Assembly: GCF_003597395.2 (NCBI RefSeq)
Contig: NC_133769.1
Location: 175,130,580 to 175,194,579 of the forward strand
Source of the DNA: Chelonoidis abingdonii
Lineage: Eukaryota; Chordata; Testudines; Testudinidae
Reading direction: 5' to 3'
Length of the DNA stretch: 64,000 nucleotides
A program made the position numbers and the translations under genes. Below, piece by piece: positions 11,025 through 19,836 of the stretch; positions within the stretch are counted from its first letter, which is position 1; each line of letters opens with the position of its first letter. The notes under the pieces were generated by a model. That model did no database searches. It had not been told where the DNA came from and worked only from the letters and a program-made list of their open reading frames with translations.

Positions 11025-11195
11025 CATTGACTAGTCTTTTAATTATTCCCAATTTGTAGACAGGGAAACTGCAATGTGGTGAGGTAAAGTGACTAGCCCA
11101 AGGCCACAGATTGTGAGTAAGTGGTAGAATTAGGACTGGACCTCCGGAATGCCTGACTCCAAATCCGCAATACAACACTGTTGATGTCTATGGGT
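11025..11195 (-). repeat. Second MIR-like SINE copy
   Basis: The antisense MIR pattern is clear: 'attattcccaatttgtagac', 'gggaaactgc', 'aaagtgactagcccaaggcc' and 'agtggtagaattaggac'. It lies just downstream of the split MIR copy and has its own distinct ends. No promoter boxes are well preserved. Confidence 0.7.
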
Positions 11196-12038
11196 TTGTG
11201 TTGTCCTGAAAAGACACTTGTCAGACGAGCCTTTTCACCATAGACAAATTTAGTATGGGGTTGCCAAAACAAATCACAAATACCCAATTTTCTGTAAGCC
11301 TTTTTTAAAAAAAAAAAAAAATGAGGACTGATTAGATTTTAGGAAAACAAAACTCTATTTGATTTTCATAGACTTCTCCACATTTTCTTGTAGTTTTGTA
11401 GCTGAAACCACTGACTGTACACCCAGTTGTAATATTTCCAGCTTTGTCCCATAAGTGCTAACTTCTAGTTTAAGCTTCTCAAACGTTTCCATGATTAACA
11501 AAAGCTAGTCCAATTTATTAAAGAAATTTTGAAAATTAAACTGTTTCTTCAGGGAAGTTTGGTCCCTAGATATCTACATAAAATTATTTTGGGCTCTATT
11601 CTGAAGATGAGGATTCAATTGTCAAAAGTGACTTAGTAGTTCAAGTTCCATTTGACTTTTGATGAGATGTGAGCACTAAAACATTATTTTATTGATGCTG
11701 AGTTTGACTACAACTAACATTTTGAGTGCTTTTTTAAAATCCTTAAAATTAAGACTCCACAACTTGATAATCTAAAATAAACAGCCCATTTTCATTTTGA
11801 CTTTGATTTGCTTTTCCAAGCACTATTGTTAACATTTTTTCAGATTTAGGCTTCATTTAAAAAAAAAAAATTTGTTCCAGTACTTACATGCCTAAATCTA
11901 ACCACTATCTGAACACTATAGTGAACAACAGAATGTCATTAAATGCTTGACCAGTCAGAAACAGATAAAGAAAATAAGTGCATTTCCTTTAGAAAACTAA
12001 TGTCTTAACACTCCATAGATTATATTCACGAGGATCAC
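11196..12038. other. AT-rich stretch without recognised gene
   Basis: The only notable parts are A-runs at about 11308-11322 and 11860-11870. There is no open frame of 60 codons lying wholly within it and no recognised repeat. Confidence 0.5.
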
Positions 12039-12041
12039 TTA

Positions 12042-12229
12042 GGCTATGTCTACACTGCGCACCTCACAATGGGGTGGTAGCTTCATTGACAGGAGAGCAG
12101 TTCCCGCCGATGAAGCATTGTCCATACTGGCACTTTTCATCGTTAAAACTTTTGTCATCCAGGGGTGTGTGTTTTTCACCCCCCGAGCAACAAAAGTTTT
12201 AATGATGAAAGTACAGTGTAGACAAAGCC
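12042..12229. mobile_element. 'gtctacact' inverted-repeat element with internal hairpin
   Basis: The left terminus GGCTATGTCTACACTG pairs with the right terminus, reverse-complemented GGCTTTGTCTACACTG, differing at one of 16 bases. TTA flanks both sides (12039-12041 and 12230-12232), suggesting a TA or TTA target duplication. Inside, 'cacttttcatcgttaaaact' (from 12131) pairs with 'agttttaatgatgaaagt' (to about 12212), giving a second, nested inverted repeat. No coding capacity. Superfamily (Tc1/mariner or Harbinger) is undecided. Confidence 0.8.
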
Positions 12230-12232
12230 TTA

Positions 12233-13311
12233 TTTTCTGTGCTTTCAGTATGGTCTCTTGAGGCTACAATCAAATGCATTTCAGGTTAATTCTATTAAGT
12301 GACTGTTCTTTAGTGCTGACAAAATAAATGCAAACACGTTTGTTTTCTTAGCATGGTATGATAATAAAGACAATCTATGCTACACAATGGGAGTTATGCG
12401 TAATTGCTTTAGGTAAGTAAGGTTAGTAGTTTGCTTGCTTCCAGCCAGAGGTCTGTCCATAACAATATTGTAAAGCACATAGCTTCAAAATAGGAATGAT
12501 ATATTAATAATAATAAGCAATCAAGTGAATTAAATAGTCTTTAAACGCCTGTTATTAAGGAACAAAGTTAGAATATCAAAGATTATCTGAAGAAACGTGA
12601 TCCAGAGATGATATTGGTAACAAAGAAACACCAACTTAAACTAGCTGTTGTAGGTCAAAGAGCAAAGAAAAATCTGTTTAGAAACGCTAAACTCTATGCT
12701 CATTCTCTAAGCCAAGAATCTATGTTTGTAGGAGTTAAATCAGTTTACCAGTTACCATAAGGCAAGATAATGAGTCATTTCTTCTAAATACCTAAGCAAC
12801 AAAGAGATGAGTCTTGATTCTTGTTATTACAGAATAACCTAATGGACAAAGATAACTGTTTTGCTGTTTCAGAGCAGGGTGGAATCAGGAAAAAGTGCAG
12901 TTTTAGATATCTAAACAGTACAACAAGCTGAGAGGCACAAATAGATTAAACCAGGATGACTGGCAATAAAAAATGGCCATGACATGATGGGTATTAATAC
13001 ACACAGTAGAATGATGAAAGGTTACTATAATACTTGGTTATAAACCAAGCTAGAAGGATAGATTAGGCTGTAGAGATGGAGGGAGTTACAAGATCCCATG
13101 CACTCTAAGAGACCAAATGTCTGGAGAAGATGACACACTAGAATATATATGCTCAGAGGTCAAAGATTTCAAATGGAGGTGGCTTAATTTAGACACCAAA
13201 CTAAGTGGTCTGATTTTTAAGTATTGCTGCATGCCGACAACTCCAACTCTTCATGTCTCTAATAATAAATTATCCCATCTCTGTCCTCCTTTCATTCAGC
13301 AACCTTAAGTA
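12233..13311. other. AT-rich stretch without recognised gene
   Basis: One 63-codon frame (13117-13308) lacks recognisable motifs and runs up to the start of the CR1 fragment; I consider it chance. No repeat was recognised. Confidence 0.5.
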
Positions 13312-13936
13312 TAAAGGTGGACAAAGGAAATGCAGTAGATCTAATCTACCTGGATTTCAGTCAGGCATTTGATACAGTACCACATGGGAAATCATTAGTT
13401 AATTTCCATCTTTTCCAATTTAATATGAGAATTTAAAAGTAGATAAGGAATTAATTAAAGGGGAGAGTACTGAAAGATGAACTCTCAGGCTGGAGTGGGG
13501 TTACTAGTGGAGTTCCTCAGGGATCAGTCTTGGGACCAACCTTATTTAACGTTTTTATTAATGACCTTGGCACAACAAGTGGGAGTCAGGAGAACACAAA
13601 ATTGGGAGGTATTGCCAAAAAGAAAGACGACCAGAATATAATACTCGAAGATCTGGACAACCTTGAACATTGGAATAATAGAAATGAGATGAAATTTAAT
13701 AGTGCAAAGTTCAAGATCATGCACTTAGAGACCAATAAGAAGCATATTTGCTATAAACTGGGGACTTATCAGTTGGAAGCGATAGAGGAGCAAGACCTGG
13801 ATGGATGTATTGGTTGATCAAAGGATGATTCTGAGACATCAATGTGATGCAGCTGTGAAAAAAGCTAGTGCAATTCTCGGATGCATCAGGCGAGGTATTT
13901 CCAGTAGAGACAGGGAAATGTTAGCACAAGCGCTGT
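13312..13936 (+). pseudogene. CR1 LINE fragment B, 5' part (RT region)
   Basis: The sense CR1 RT sequence begins at 'VDKGNAVDLIYLDFSQAFDTV' (about 13315-13380) and includes 'GVPQGSVLGPTLFNVFINDLG' (13508-13570). It continues to 'ILGCIRRGISSRD' (about 13870-13915). The catalytic FADD block is missing: the frame passes from 'LGTTSGSQENTKLGGIAKK' straight on, with a small deletion where 'FADD' should be. It stops abruptly where the hAT copy begins. About 350 bp of CR1 are absent between this part and the CR1 3' end at 14693. Confidence 0.88.
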
Positions 13937-14692
13937 CAATTAATCACAGTTATCTCATGTGATTAAATAAAAAAAATTAATCACAATTTAAAAGATTAAT
14001 CTCAGTTTTAACCACACTATTAAACAATAGTAGAATGCCAAGCGAAATGTATTAAATATTTTTGGATATTTTTCTACTTTTTCAAATATATTGATTTCAA
14101 TTACAACACAGAATACAAAGTGCACAGTGCTCACTTTATACTATTATTTTTATTCCAAATATTTGCACTGTAATAATGATAAACAAAAGAAATAGTATTT
14201 TTCAATTCACCTCATACAAGTACTGTAGTGCAATCTCTTTCTTGTGAAAGTGCAACTTACAAAGGTAGATTTTTTTTGTTACATTGTTATGTTTTTGAGT
14301 GAAGTTATGTAAAACTTTAGATTCTACAAGTCTATTCAGTCCTATTTCTTGTTCAGACAATTGCTCAGACAAACAAGTTTATTTACATTTTCAGGAGCTA
14401 ATGCGACCTGCTTCTTATTTAGAATGTCACTGAAAGTGAGAACAGGCATTCACCTGCCACTTTGGTAGCTGGCGTTGCAAAGTATTTATTTGCCAGATAT
14501 GCTGAACAATTGTATGCCCCTTCATGCTTTGGCCACCATTCCAGAGGACATGCTTCCATGCTGATAATTATCCAGAGCACAGTGGATGATGTATGTTCAT
14601 TTTCATCATCTGAGTCAGATGCCACCAGAAGAAGGTTGATTTTCATTTTTGGTGGTTTGGGTTCTGTAGTGTTGCTCTCTTAAGACTTCCTA
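13937..14692 (-). pseudogene. hAT transposon fragment with transposase C-terminal dimerisation domain
   Basis: The minus strand frame 14646-14419 begins MKINLLLVASDSDDENEH and continues 'ACPLEWWPKHEG', 'YLANKYFATPATKV' and 'CLFSLS'. This is the hAT C-terminal dimerisation domain, whose usual form is 'W(W)...YP.LS..A..YL..PATS...ER.FS'. The rest, down to 13937, is the non-coding 3' part of the same element and ends near 'cgctgtcaattaatcacag', a terminus with 'ttaatcacag' repeats. The larger part of the transposase is missing. The element sits between two CR1 pieces but without a clean 8-bp duplication, so a rearrangement probably accompanied it. Confidence 0.78.
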
Positions 14693-14750
14693 TAAGTTAA
14701 ACTCTGGAATAGGCATCCAAGGGAGGTTGTAGAATCCCCATCATTGGAGA
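14693..14750 (+). repeat. CR1 3' end, left piece, interrupted by LTR
   Basis: The sequence 'ctctggaataggcatccaag' to 'ccccatcattggaga' is the standard CR1 segment downstream of ORF2. It continues without gap at 15579, on the other side of the solo LTR. Confidence 0.85.
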
Positions 14751-15578
14751 TGTCATAAACAGATAGTTAAGGATTAATGTCTCTTTTACCTGTAAAGGGT
14801 TAAGAAGCTCAGTAAACCTGGCTGACACCTGACCAGAAGACCAATAAAGGTACAAGAATACTTTCAAATCTTGTGGGAGAGGAAGTCTTTTGTTTGGTGC
14901 TTCTTTGTTTTGAGGGTTGGTTCGCTGTCTTGGGACTAAGACGGGACCAGTACGTCAATCCAGGCTCTCTAAACCTTTCTAGAATTCAGTCTCTCTGTTC
15001 AAACCTGTATAGTAATAGCCAGGCAAAGGCATGTTAGGTCTTATTTTGTATTCTCACTTGTAAATGTTCCTTTTTGACTCAGAAGATTTTACCTCTGGTT
15101 TGCTGTAACTTTGAACCCTTAAGGCTAGAGGGGGTGTTCCTCCCGGGCTATATGAATCCTCTTACCCCGTTAAAGTATTTTCCACCTGTTTACAGAGATG
15201 ATTTTTATCTTTCTTCCTCTTAATTAAAAGCTTTATTTTTAAGCAACCTGATTCTGATTTTCTTTTTTAATCCAAGGGGACTGGATCTGGACTCACTGAG
15301 AATTTTGGTGGGGGAAAAGAGCGCGGGGGATGGTAAATTCTCCTCTTGCTGTTAAGATCCAAGGGGTTGGACCGGTGTTCACCAGGAACTTGGTGAAAAA
15401 GCCTCTCAAGCCTGCCCAGGGAGGGGAAGGTTTTGGGGGGACAGGAAGTGTTCCAGACACTGAAATTTCTGGATGGTGGCAGTGTTACCAGATCTAAGCT
15501 AGTAATTAAGTTTAGAAGTGTCCATCCAGGTCCCCACATCTGCACCCTAAAGTTCAGAGTTGGGGAGGAACCTTGACA
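14751..15578 (+). mobile_element. Solo LTR, family A, copy 2, inserted in CR1
   Basis: It starts TGTCATAAACAGATAGTT and ends CTTGACA, with TG...CA ends. The 5-bp flanks are GGAGA (14746-14750) and GGAGG (15579-15583), and the interrupted CR1 confirms this target. Promoter-like features in LTR order include a CCAAT-type 'gaccaataaagg' (about 14840). A polyadenylation-type 'aattaaaagctttatttt' lies near 15222-15240. The 3' part carries the family block 'ggatggtggcagtgttacca'. It is 828 bp with no internal coding region. The 196-codon frame on the opposite strand across it is a by-product. Confidence 0.88.
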
Positions 15579-15706
15579 GGAGGGTTTTATGATCAGGTTG
15601 GACAATCCTGTCAGGGATGGTCTAGGCTTACTTGGTCCTGCCTCAGCACAGGAGGCTGGACTGGATGACCTCTCGAGGTCCCTTCCAGACCTATATTTCT
15701 GTGTCA
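15579..15706 (+). repeat. CR1 3' end, right piece
   Basis: It continues the CR1 broken at 14750: 'gatcaggttggacaatcctg', 'gggatggtctaggcttactt', 'ggactggatgacctctcgag', 'gtcccttccagacctata'. This is the conserved CR1 terminus, ending near 'atttctgtg'. Confidence 0.88.
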
Positions 15707-15714
15707 CTAAAGGA

Positions 15715-16788
15715 TAAAATATATATGGGGAGATAATAATTTTTCTGAAAAGATGAAATTTGGTTCTCCTCTTTCTCCTTATAGTTAGAAAGCTTTTCCT
15801 AATATGTAACCTAAATCTCCCTGGCTTCAGATTAAACCCATTATTTCCTACCTTCAATGGATAATGGAGAGCAATTGATCATCATTCTGTGTATAACAGC
15901 TCTTAACATAGTTGAGGACTGTTATTGGTTTCCCTCCTCAGTCTTCTTTTCTCAAGACTAAACACGTGCAGTTTTTTAACTTTTCCTCATAGATAAGGTT
16001 TTCTTAATCTTTTATTATTTTTGTTACTCTCCTCTGGATTTTCTCCAATTTATCTACATCTTTTCTAAAATGTGATGTCTAGAATCAGACATAGTATTCC
16101 AGCTGAGGCCTCACCAGTGCCAAGTCCAGCTGGACAATTACCTCCTCAGTCTTACATATGATACTTCTGTTAATACACTCCAAAATGTTATTAGCCTTTT
16201 CTGCAACTGAATCATATTGTTGACTTGTATTCAATTTCTGATCCACGATAATCCCCGAGATCCTTTTTAGCAGTACTACCACCTAGCTAGATATCTGATT
16301 CTTCCTTGCTAAATGAATTACTTTATGTTTTCTTTAGTGAATTTCATCTTGCTGATTTCAGACCCATTCTCTAATTTGTCACGGTCATTTTGAATTCTAA
16401 TCCTATCCTCCTGAATGCTTGCAACATCTCCCAGCTTGGTGCCATCCACAAATTTTATAAGCATGCACTTTCTCCATTTTCCAAGTCTTTAATGAAAATA
16501 TTGAATAGTACTAGACCCAGAACTGACCTCTGCACCCCACTGATACACCCTCCCAGTTTGACAGCAAACCATTGATAACAATTCTCTGAATACAGTCTTT
16601 CAACTAGTTGTGCAGCCACCTTACAATAATTTCATCTAGACCACATTTCCCTAGTTTGTTTATGAGAATGTTGTGTGGGACTGTCAAAAGCCTTACTAAA
16701 ATCAAGATGTATCACATCTACTGTCTTCCTCTCTATGCACCAGGCCAGTAACCCTGTCAAAGAAGGGAATTATTATATAATGAATGAG
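15715..16788 (-). pseudogene. CR1 LINE fragment C, antisense (RT region and 3' part)
   Basis: Read on the minus strand, the segment from 16788 to 16300 matches the RT region: 'VDVIHLDFSKAFD' near 16720-16680, 'CISGVQRSVLGLVLFNIFIKDL' near 16560-16490 and 'FVDGTKLGEMLQ' near 16455-16425. Towards 15720 come 'IVVQLDLALVRPQLEYYV' (16150-16085) and then the region past the RT. Many stops show it is older than copy D at 33.5 kb. It lies tail to tail against fragment B. Confidence 0.8.
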
Positions 16789-16890
16789 CCACTGACAATT
16801 CCTGCTGCACCTACAGTTTGGGTTTTCAAATTATTTTGCAACTTTTTCACAGTTTTATTCCTATGATATATTTGGTCACTTTATGTTAAG
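16789..16890 (+). repeat. Left piece of an old unidentified repeat split by a solo LTR
   Basis: The block 'tttggtcactttatgttaag' (16871-16890) recurs at 18294-18314 as 'ttggtcacacttgatattaa'. The sequence resumes after the LTR at 18110, so the LTR landed inside it. The repeat type is not identified. Confidence 0.4.
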
Positions 16891-16964
16891 GGTATTGTGG
16901 TGCGGCTCAGCCGTGGTTTGTCCCTCAGAGAGCCTGTGGGGTATCCCACCACCTCGCTACAAAT

Positions 16965-17391
16965 AGTCTTAAGCCTGGCCCTAGATCAGCGTGGGCAACA
17001 AACACTGAGTTAGTATGCTCAGGCCCTCAGGCAGGGCTGAGCGGCAATAGTCTTAAGCCCAGCCCTAGGTCAGGGTTGGGCAACAAACACAGGGTCAGTA
17101 ATGCTCAGGCCCTCAGGCAGGGCTGAGCGGCAACAGTCTTATCCCCCAGCCCTAGGTCAGGGTGGGGCAACAAACACAGAGTTAGTATGCTCAGGACCTC
17201 AGGCAGGGCTGAGCAGCAATAGTCTTATCCCCACCCCTAGGTCAGGACGGGGCAGCAAGCACAGAGTTAGTATGCTCAGGCTCTCAGGCAGGGCTGAGCA
17301 GCAACAGTCTTATCCCCCAGCCCTAGGTCAGAGTGGGGCAGGAAACACTGGGTTAATATACTCAGGACCTCAGGCAGGGCTGAGCAGCAAT
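16965..17391. repeat. 85-bp minisatellite inside the family B LTR
   Basis: The 'agtctta' phase point recurs at 16965, 17049, 17135, 17221 and 17306, with the array ending at 17392: unit lengths 84, 86, 86, 85 and 86 bp. Each unit has a 'cctcaggcagggctgagc' block near its end. The lengths are not all multiples of three, so the plus-strand frame through it (17101-17637) is not maintained as a protein repeat. Confidence 0.92.
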
Positions 17392-17669
17392 AGCAGGTTT
17401 CGGCCTCCTCAGGCCAGGGAAACGGGGAGTCTGCCACCCTTGGAAGGGTGGCAGGGGGGATGCAGGCCCTCCCACTCCACTGTGTCCCAGCCCGGGGCCC
17501 TAGCAGTGGCAGAAACTCGCTGCTGTCAGTGGGGATCCTGGCTGCAACACATTGACATCGGCTCTGGCAGCGCTGCAGCCAGACTGGGGTCAGCTGCCCC
17601 TGGGCTACTTCCACTCTCCCCCTCGTCAGGTACCTGAGTCGGCGAGGCGTCACCAGTGGTCTCAACCAC

Positions 17670-17849
17670 CATCAGCTCCTCTGGATAAGTGTTCGCGGGT
17701 GGGCTCAGTGGCTCCTCGGGGTAGCTCACCAGAGGCAGGCTAGGCTCTTTTTTGGGGGAGCTGGCGCAGGGAAGGTTCGGCCAGTCATCCTCGGGGTAGC
17801 GGGCAAGCAGCAGGCTTGGCCAGGCCTCCCCAGGGTAGTGAGCGAGGGG
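17670..17849 (-). repeat. 39-bp in-frame repeat within the family B LTR
   Basis: In the minus-strand frame 18044-17526 the motif Tyr-Pro-(Glu/Gly)-(Glu/Asp) recurs at residues 70, 83, 96 (diverged), 108 and 120, a spacing of 12-13 residues. The units read AHYPGEAW, ARYPEDDW, ASSPKKEP, SYPEEPL and TYPEELM. The frame stays open for 172 codons. No known domain; it may be a chance by-product of a GC-rich minisatellite. Confidence 0.6.
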
Positions 17850-18109
17850 TAGGCTTGACCGGCCTGATGTGGCATCAGGCCGGCCGCGGCCTTCTGCTGT
17901 CTCCCCAGAGGGAGCTCGGTCGCAGACGTCTGGCCTCTCTGGTGGCTGCGTCTCAACTGAGCTCTGCCGGTGAGCTTTTATACTTCCAGGTCTGTGCCGT
18001 GACCTCTGAGGGGCGGGCGCAGGACCCAGTGACTCCGCCCACACTGGTGTTAGGGGAGATTTGTCCCTTAGCGAGGCAGTGGGGTATCCCCCCGCCTCGC
18101 TACAGGTAT

Positions 18110-18818
18110 GATTTAGTTTATAAAGGATGAGTAAATGAATAATTGATATTTAAGTAAATGGTTAATTACTAAAGAATGGTTGCATATAACCATGCCTTAT
18201 AACTATGTAACACCTTCTATTGTTTTACTTATAATCATGTATAAAATATACTCATGTCTGTAACATGCTTATAACCTATAACTTTATAGAAATATTGGTC
18301 ACACTTGATATTAAGGTTTTATTTCTAAAGTAACTGCTAAGGAAGAAAATATAGCTGTTGTCTCATCAGTGCAGTACAACATATATTTTGTTCCAAGGTG
18401 GAAGAAACCTTTGATTACAGAATGTCAAACGTACAAGCTCTCCACCAAAAATTAATAGCCCTTTCTGTTCAGTTTCCACTCTAATAGGTTACTTTATTTT
18501 TTAAAAAAGACAAAGTGTATAGGAAATTCCTTAGTCTGTACACATGGTATGAGAAAAAGGAAGAGAGGGGAAGAAATTTTTTATTCAGACAAAGAATAGC
18601 TTTCATGCATCAGAGCTTCTTGGATGCCTATTCAGCATTTACCTTTTTTTTTAACTACAACAGAATGGAAGACTAACACTGAAGTAAACAGAAGGTGCCA
18701 ATAAGAGCTGATAATCACTTAAATTCTATAGGCTCAGGAGTTTTAATGGATTTGTCAGGCAACCTCTATAATATACTCCAATGACAAATTGTAGATTCCA
18801 GAATAAAAAAAAATATGT
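18110..18818. other. Right piece of the interrupted old repeat, then unannotated AT-rich sequence
   Basis: The part up to about 18314 ('ggttaattactaaagaatgg', 'ttggtcacacttgatattaa') continues the repeat left of the family B LTR. The rest, to 18818, has no recognised feature and no frame of 60 codons. Confidence 0.4.
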
Positions 18819-18823
18819 ACACA

Positions 18824-19831
18824 TGTCATAAACAGATAGTTTATGAAGTTAATAGAACAGAAGTACTTTATATCTCTTTTGACTGTAAAGGGTTAACAAG
18901 TTCAGTGAGCCTGGCCGTCACCTGACCAGAGAACCAATCAGGGGACAGGATACTTTCAGATCTTGAGGGAGGGACAGTTTTTGGTGTGTCTGCTGTTAGT
19001 TCTGGGTTGTCTGTTCCTCGGGGTTCTGAGATGACCAGACGCGCAACAGGTTTCTACTACAATCTTCTCCAATACAGTTATCATATATTCAGGAATAGTG
19101 AGTTACGAGTAGATAAGCGAGTTATGCTGACTATGTTTGTTTTCTCTTATTTTGCAAATGTGTTTGGCTGGGTGAGTTGCAAATGTGCATGGCTCTGAAA
19201 CAGAGTTCAGATTTGTATTTGTGAAAGGATTTTATCTTAGGTGTTGAGGGTTATTCCCAGTTCTATAGCCTGAAAGACCCTGGTACTCCTATTCCATTTT
19301 AATTACAAAGATAAATTTTTACTGTTTTTCTCTCTTTAATTAAAGCTTTTCTTGTTAAGAACGCTGATTGTTTTTTATTCGGGTGAGAACCCCAGAGGAC
19401 GGGGTCTATTTCACCAGGAATTGGTGGGAGAAAGAGGGAAGGCAGAGAAAGGCTTTAATTTCTCTCTGTGTTAGAATTACGTCTCTCTCAGGAAGATCTG
19501 GGAGAGGGGGAAAAGAGAGAGGCGGGGGAAAGGTGAAGTTTCCTCTCTGTTTCAAAGATTCAAGGAGTTTGAATCACGTGATCTTCGAGGTAAGCCTGCG
19601 GAGAGTAACGGGGGAAAGAGTTACTTTCCTGCTGTGTTAAGATCTGAGAGATCTTGCGTCTTGGGATTCCCTGGGCAAGTTTTGGGACGGACCCAGAGTG
19701 TACCAGGCACTGGAATTCCTGGTTGGTGGCAGCGCTACAAGTACTAAGCTGGTAACTGAGCTTAGAGGAATTCATGCTGGTACCCCATCTTTTGAACGCT
19801 AAGGTTCAGAGTGGGGAATTATGCCATGACA
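18824..19831 (+). mobile_element. Solo LTR, family A, copy 3 (longest)
   Basis: It runs from TGTCATAAACAGATAG to CATGACA with a perfect 5-bp duplication ACACA (18819-18823 and 19832-19836). At 1008 bp it is the fullest copy. In order it shows the 'tgactgtaaagggttaacaa' block and 'ccagagaaccaatcagggga' (CCAAT box, about 18928-18945). A polyadenylation-type 'tttaattaaagcttttcttg' lies at about 19335-19355. The 3' block is 'ggtggcagcgctacaag', then 'ctaaggttcagagtgggg'. No internal gene is left. Short frames on both strands are by-products. Confidence 0.92.
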
Positions 19832-19836
19832 ACACA

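Larger units (their letters stand above)
16896..18104 (-). mobile_element. Solo LTR, family B, with internal minisatellites
   Basis: A perfect 5-bp duplication GGTAT flanks the unit (16891-16895 and 18105-18109), and the ends are TG...CA on either strand (TGTAGCGAGG / CGCACCACA on the minus strand). A TATA box (TATAAAAG on the minus strand, 17982-17975) fixes the orientation. The first 46 bp on the minus strand (18104-18059) include a hairpin, TAGCGAGGC pairing with GCCTCGCTA (18069-18077 with 18094-18102). A diverged copy of this terminal block recurs near the other end (16917-16962). Five units of an approximately 85-bp tandem repeat lie at 16965-17391. A 172-codon minus-strand frame (18044-17526) carries a 13-residue repeat with a YPEE core, but its ATG is upstream of the TATA box. 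No internal retroviral genes remain. Confidence 0.82.

Noticed and set aside
10654..11034. 126-codon frame with Phe runs
   Set aside because: It covers a MIR-like SINE, a hAT and T-runs; the Phe runs are translated poly(T).
15267..15857. 196-codon open frame on the minus strand
   Set aside because: It spans the 3' part of a solo LTR, a CR1 end and the start of an antisense CR1, so it crosses three independent insertions and cannot be an inherited gene.
16965..17391. Possible CRISPR-like array of direct repeats
   Set aside because: Units are contiguous 85-bp tandem repeats without spacers, in vertebrate sequence, and lie inside an LTR.
17101..17637. 178-codon repeat-containing frame on the plus strand
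   Set aside because: It crosses the 85-bp minisatellite in the LTR, is opposite to the LTR's TATA direction, and the repeat length is not a multiple of three.
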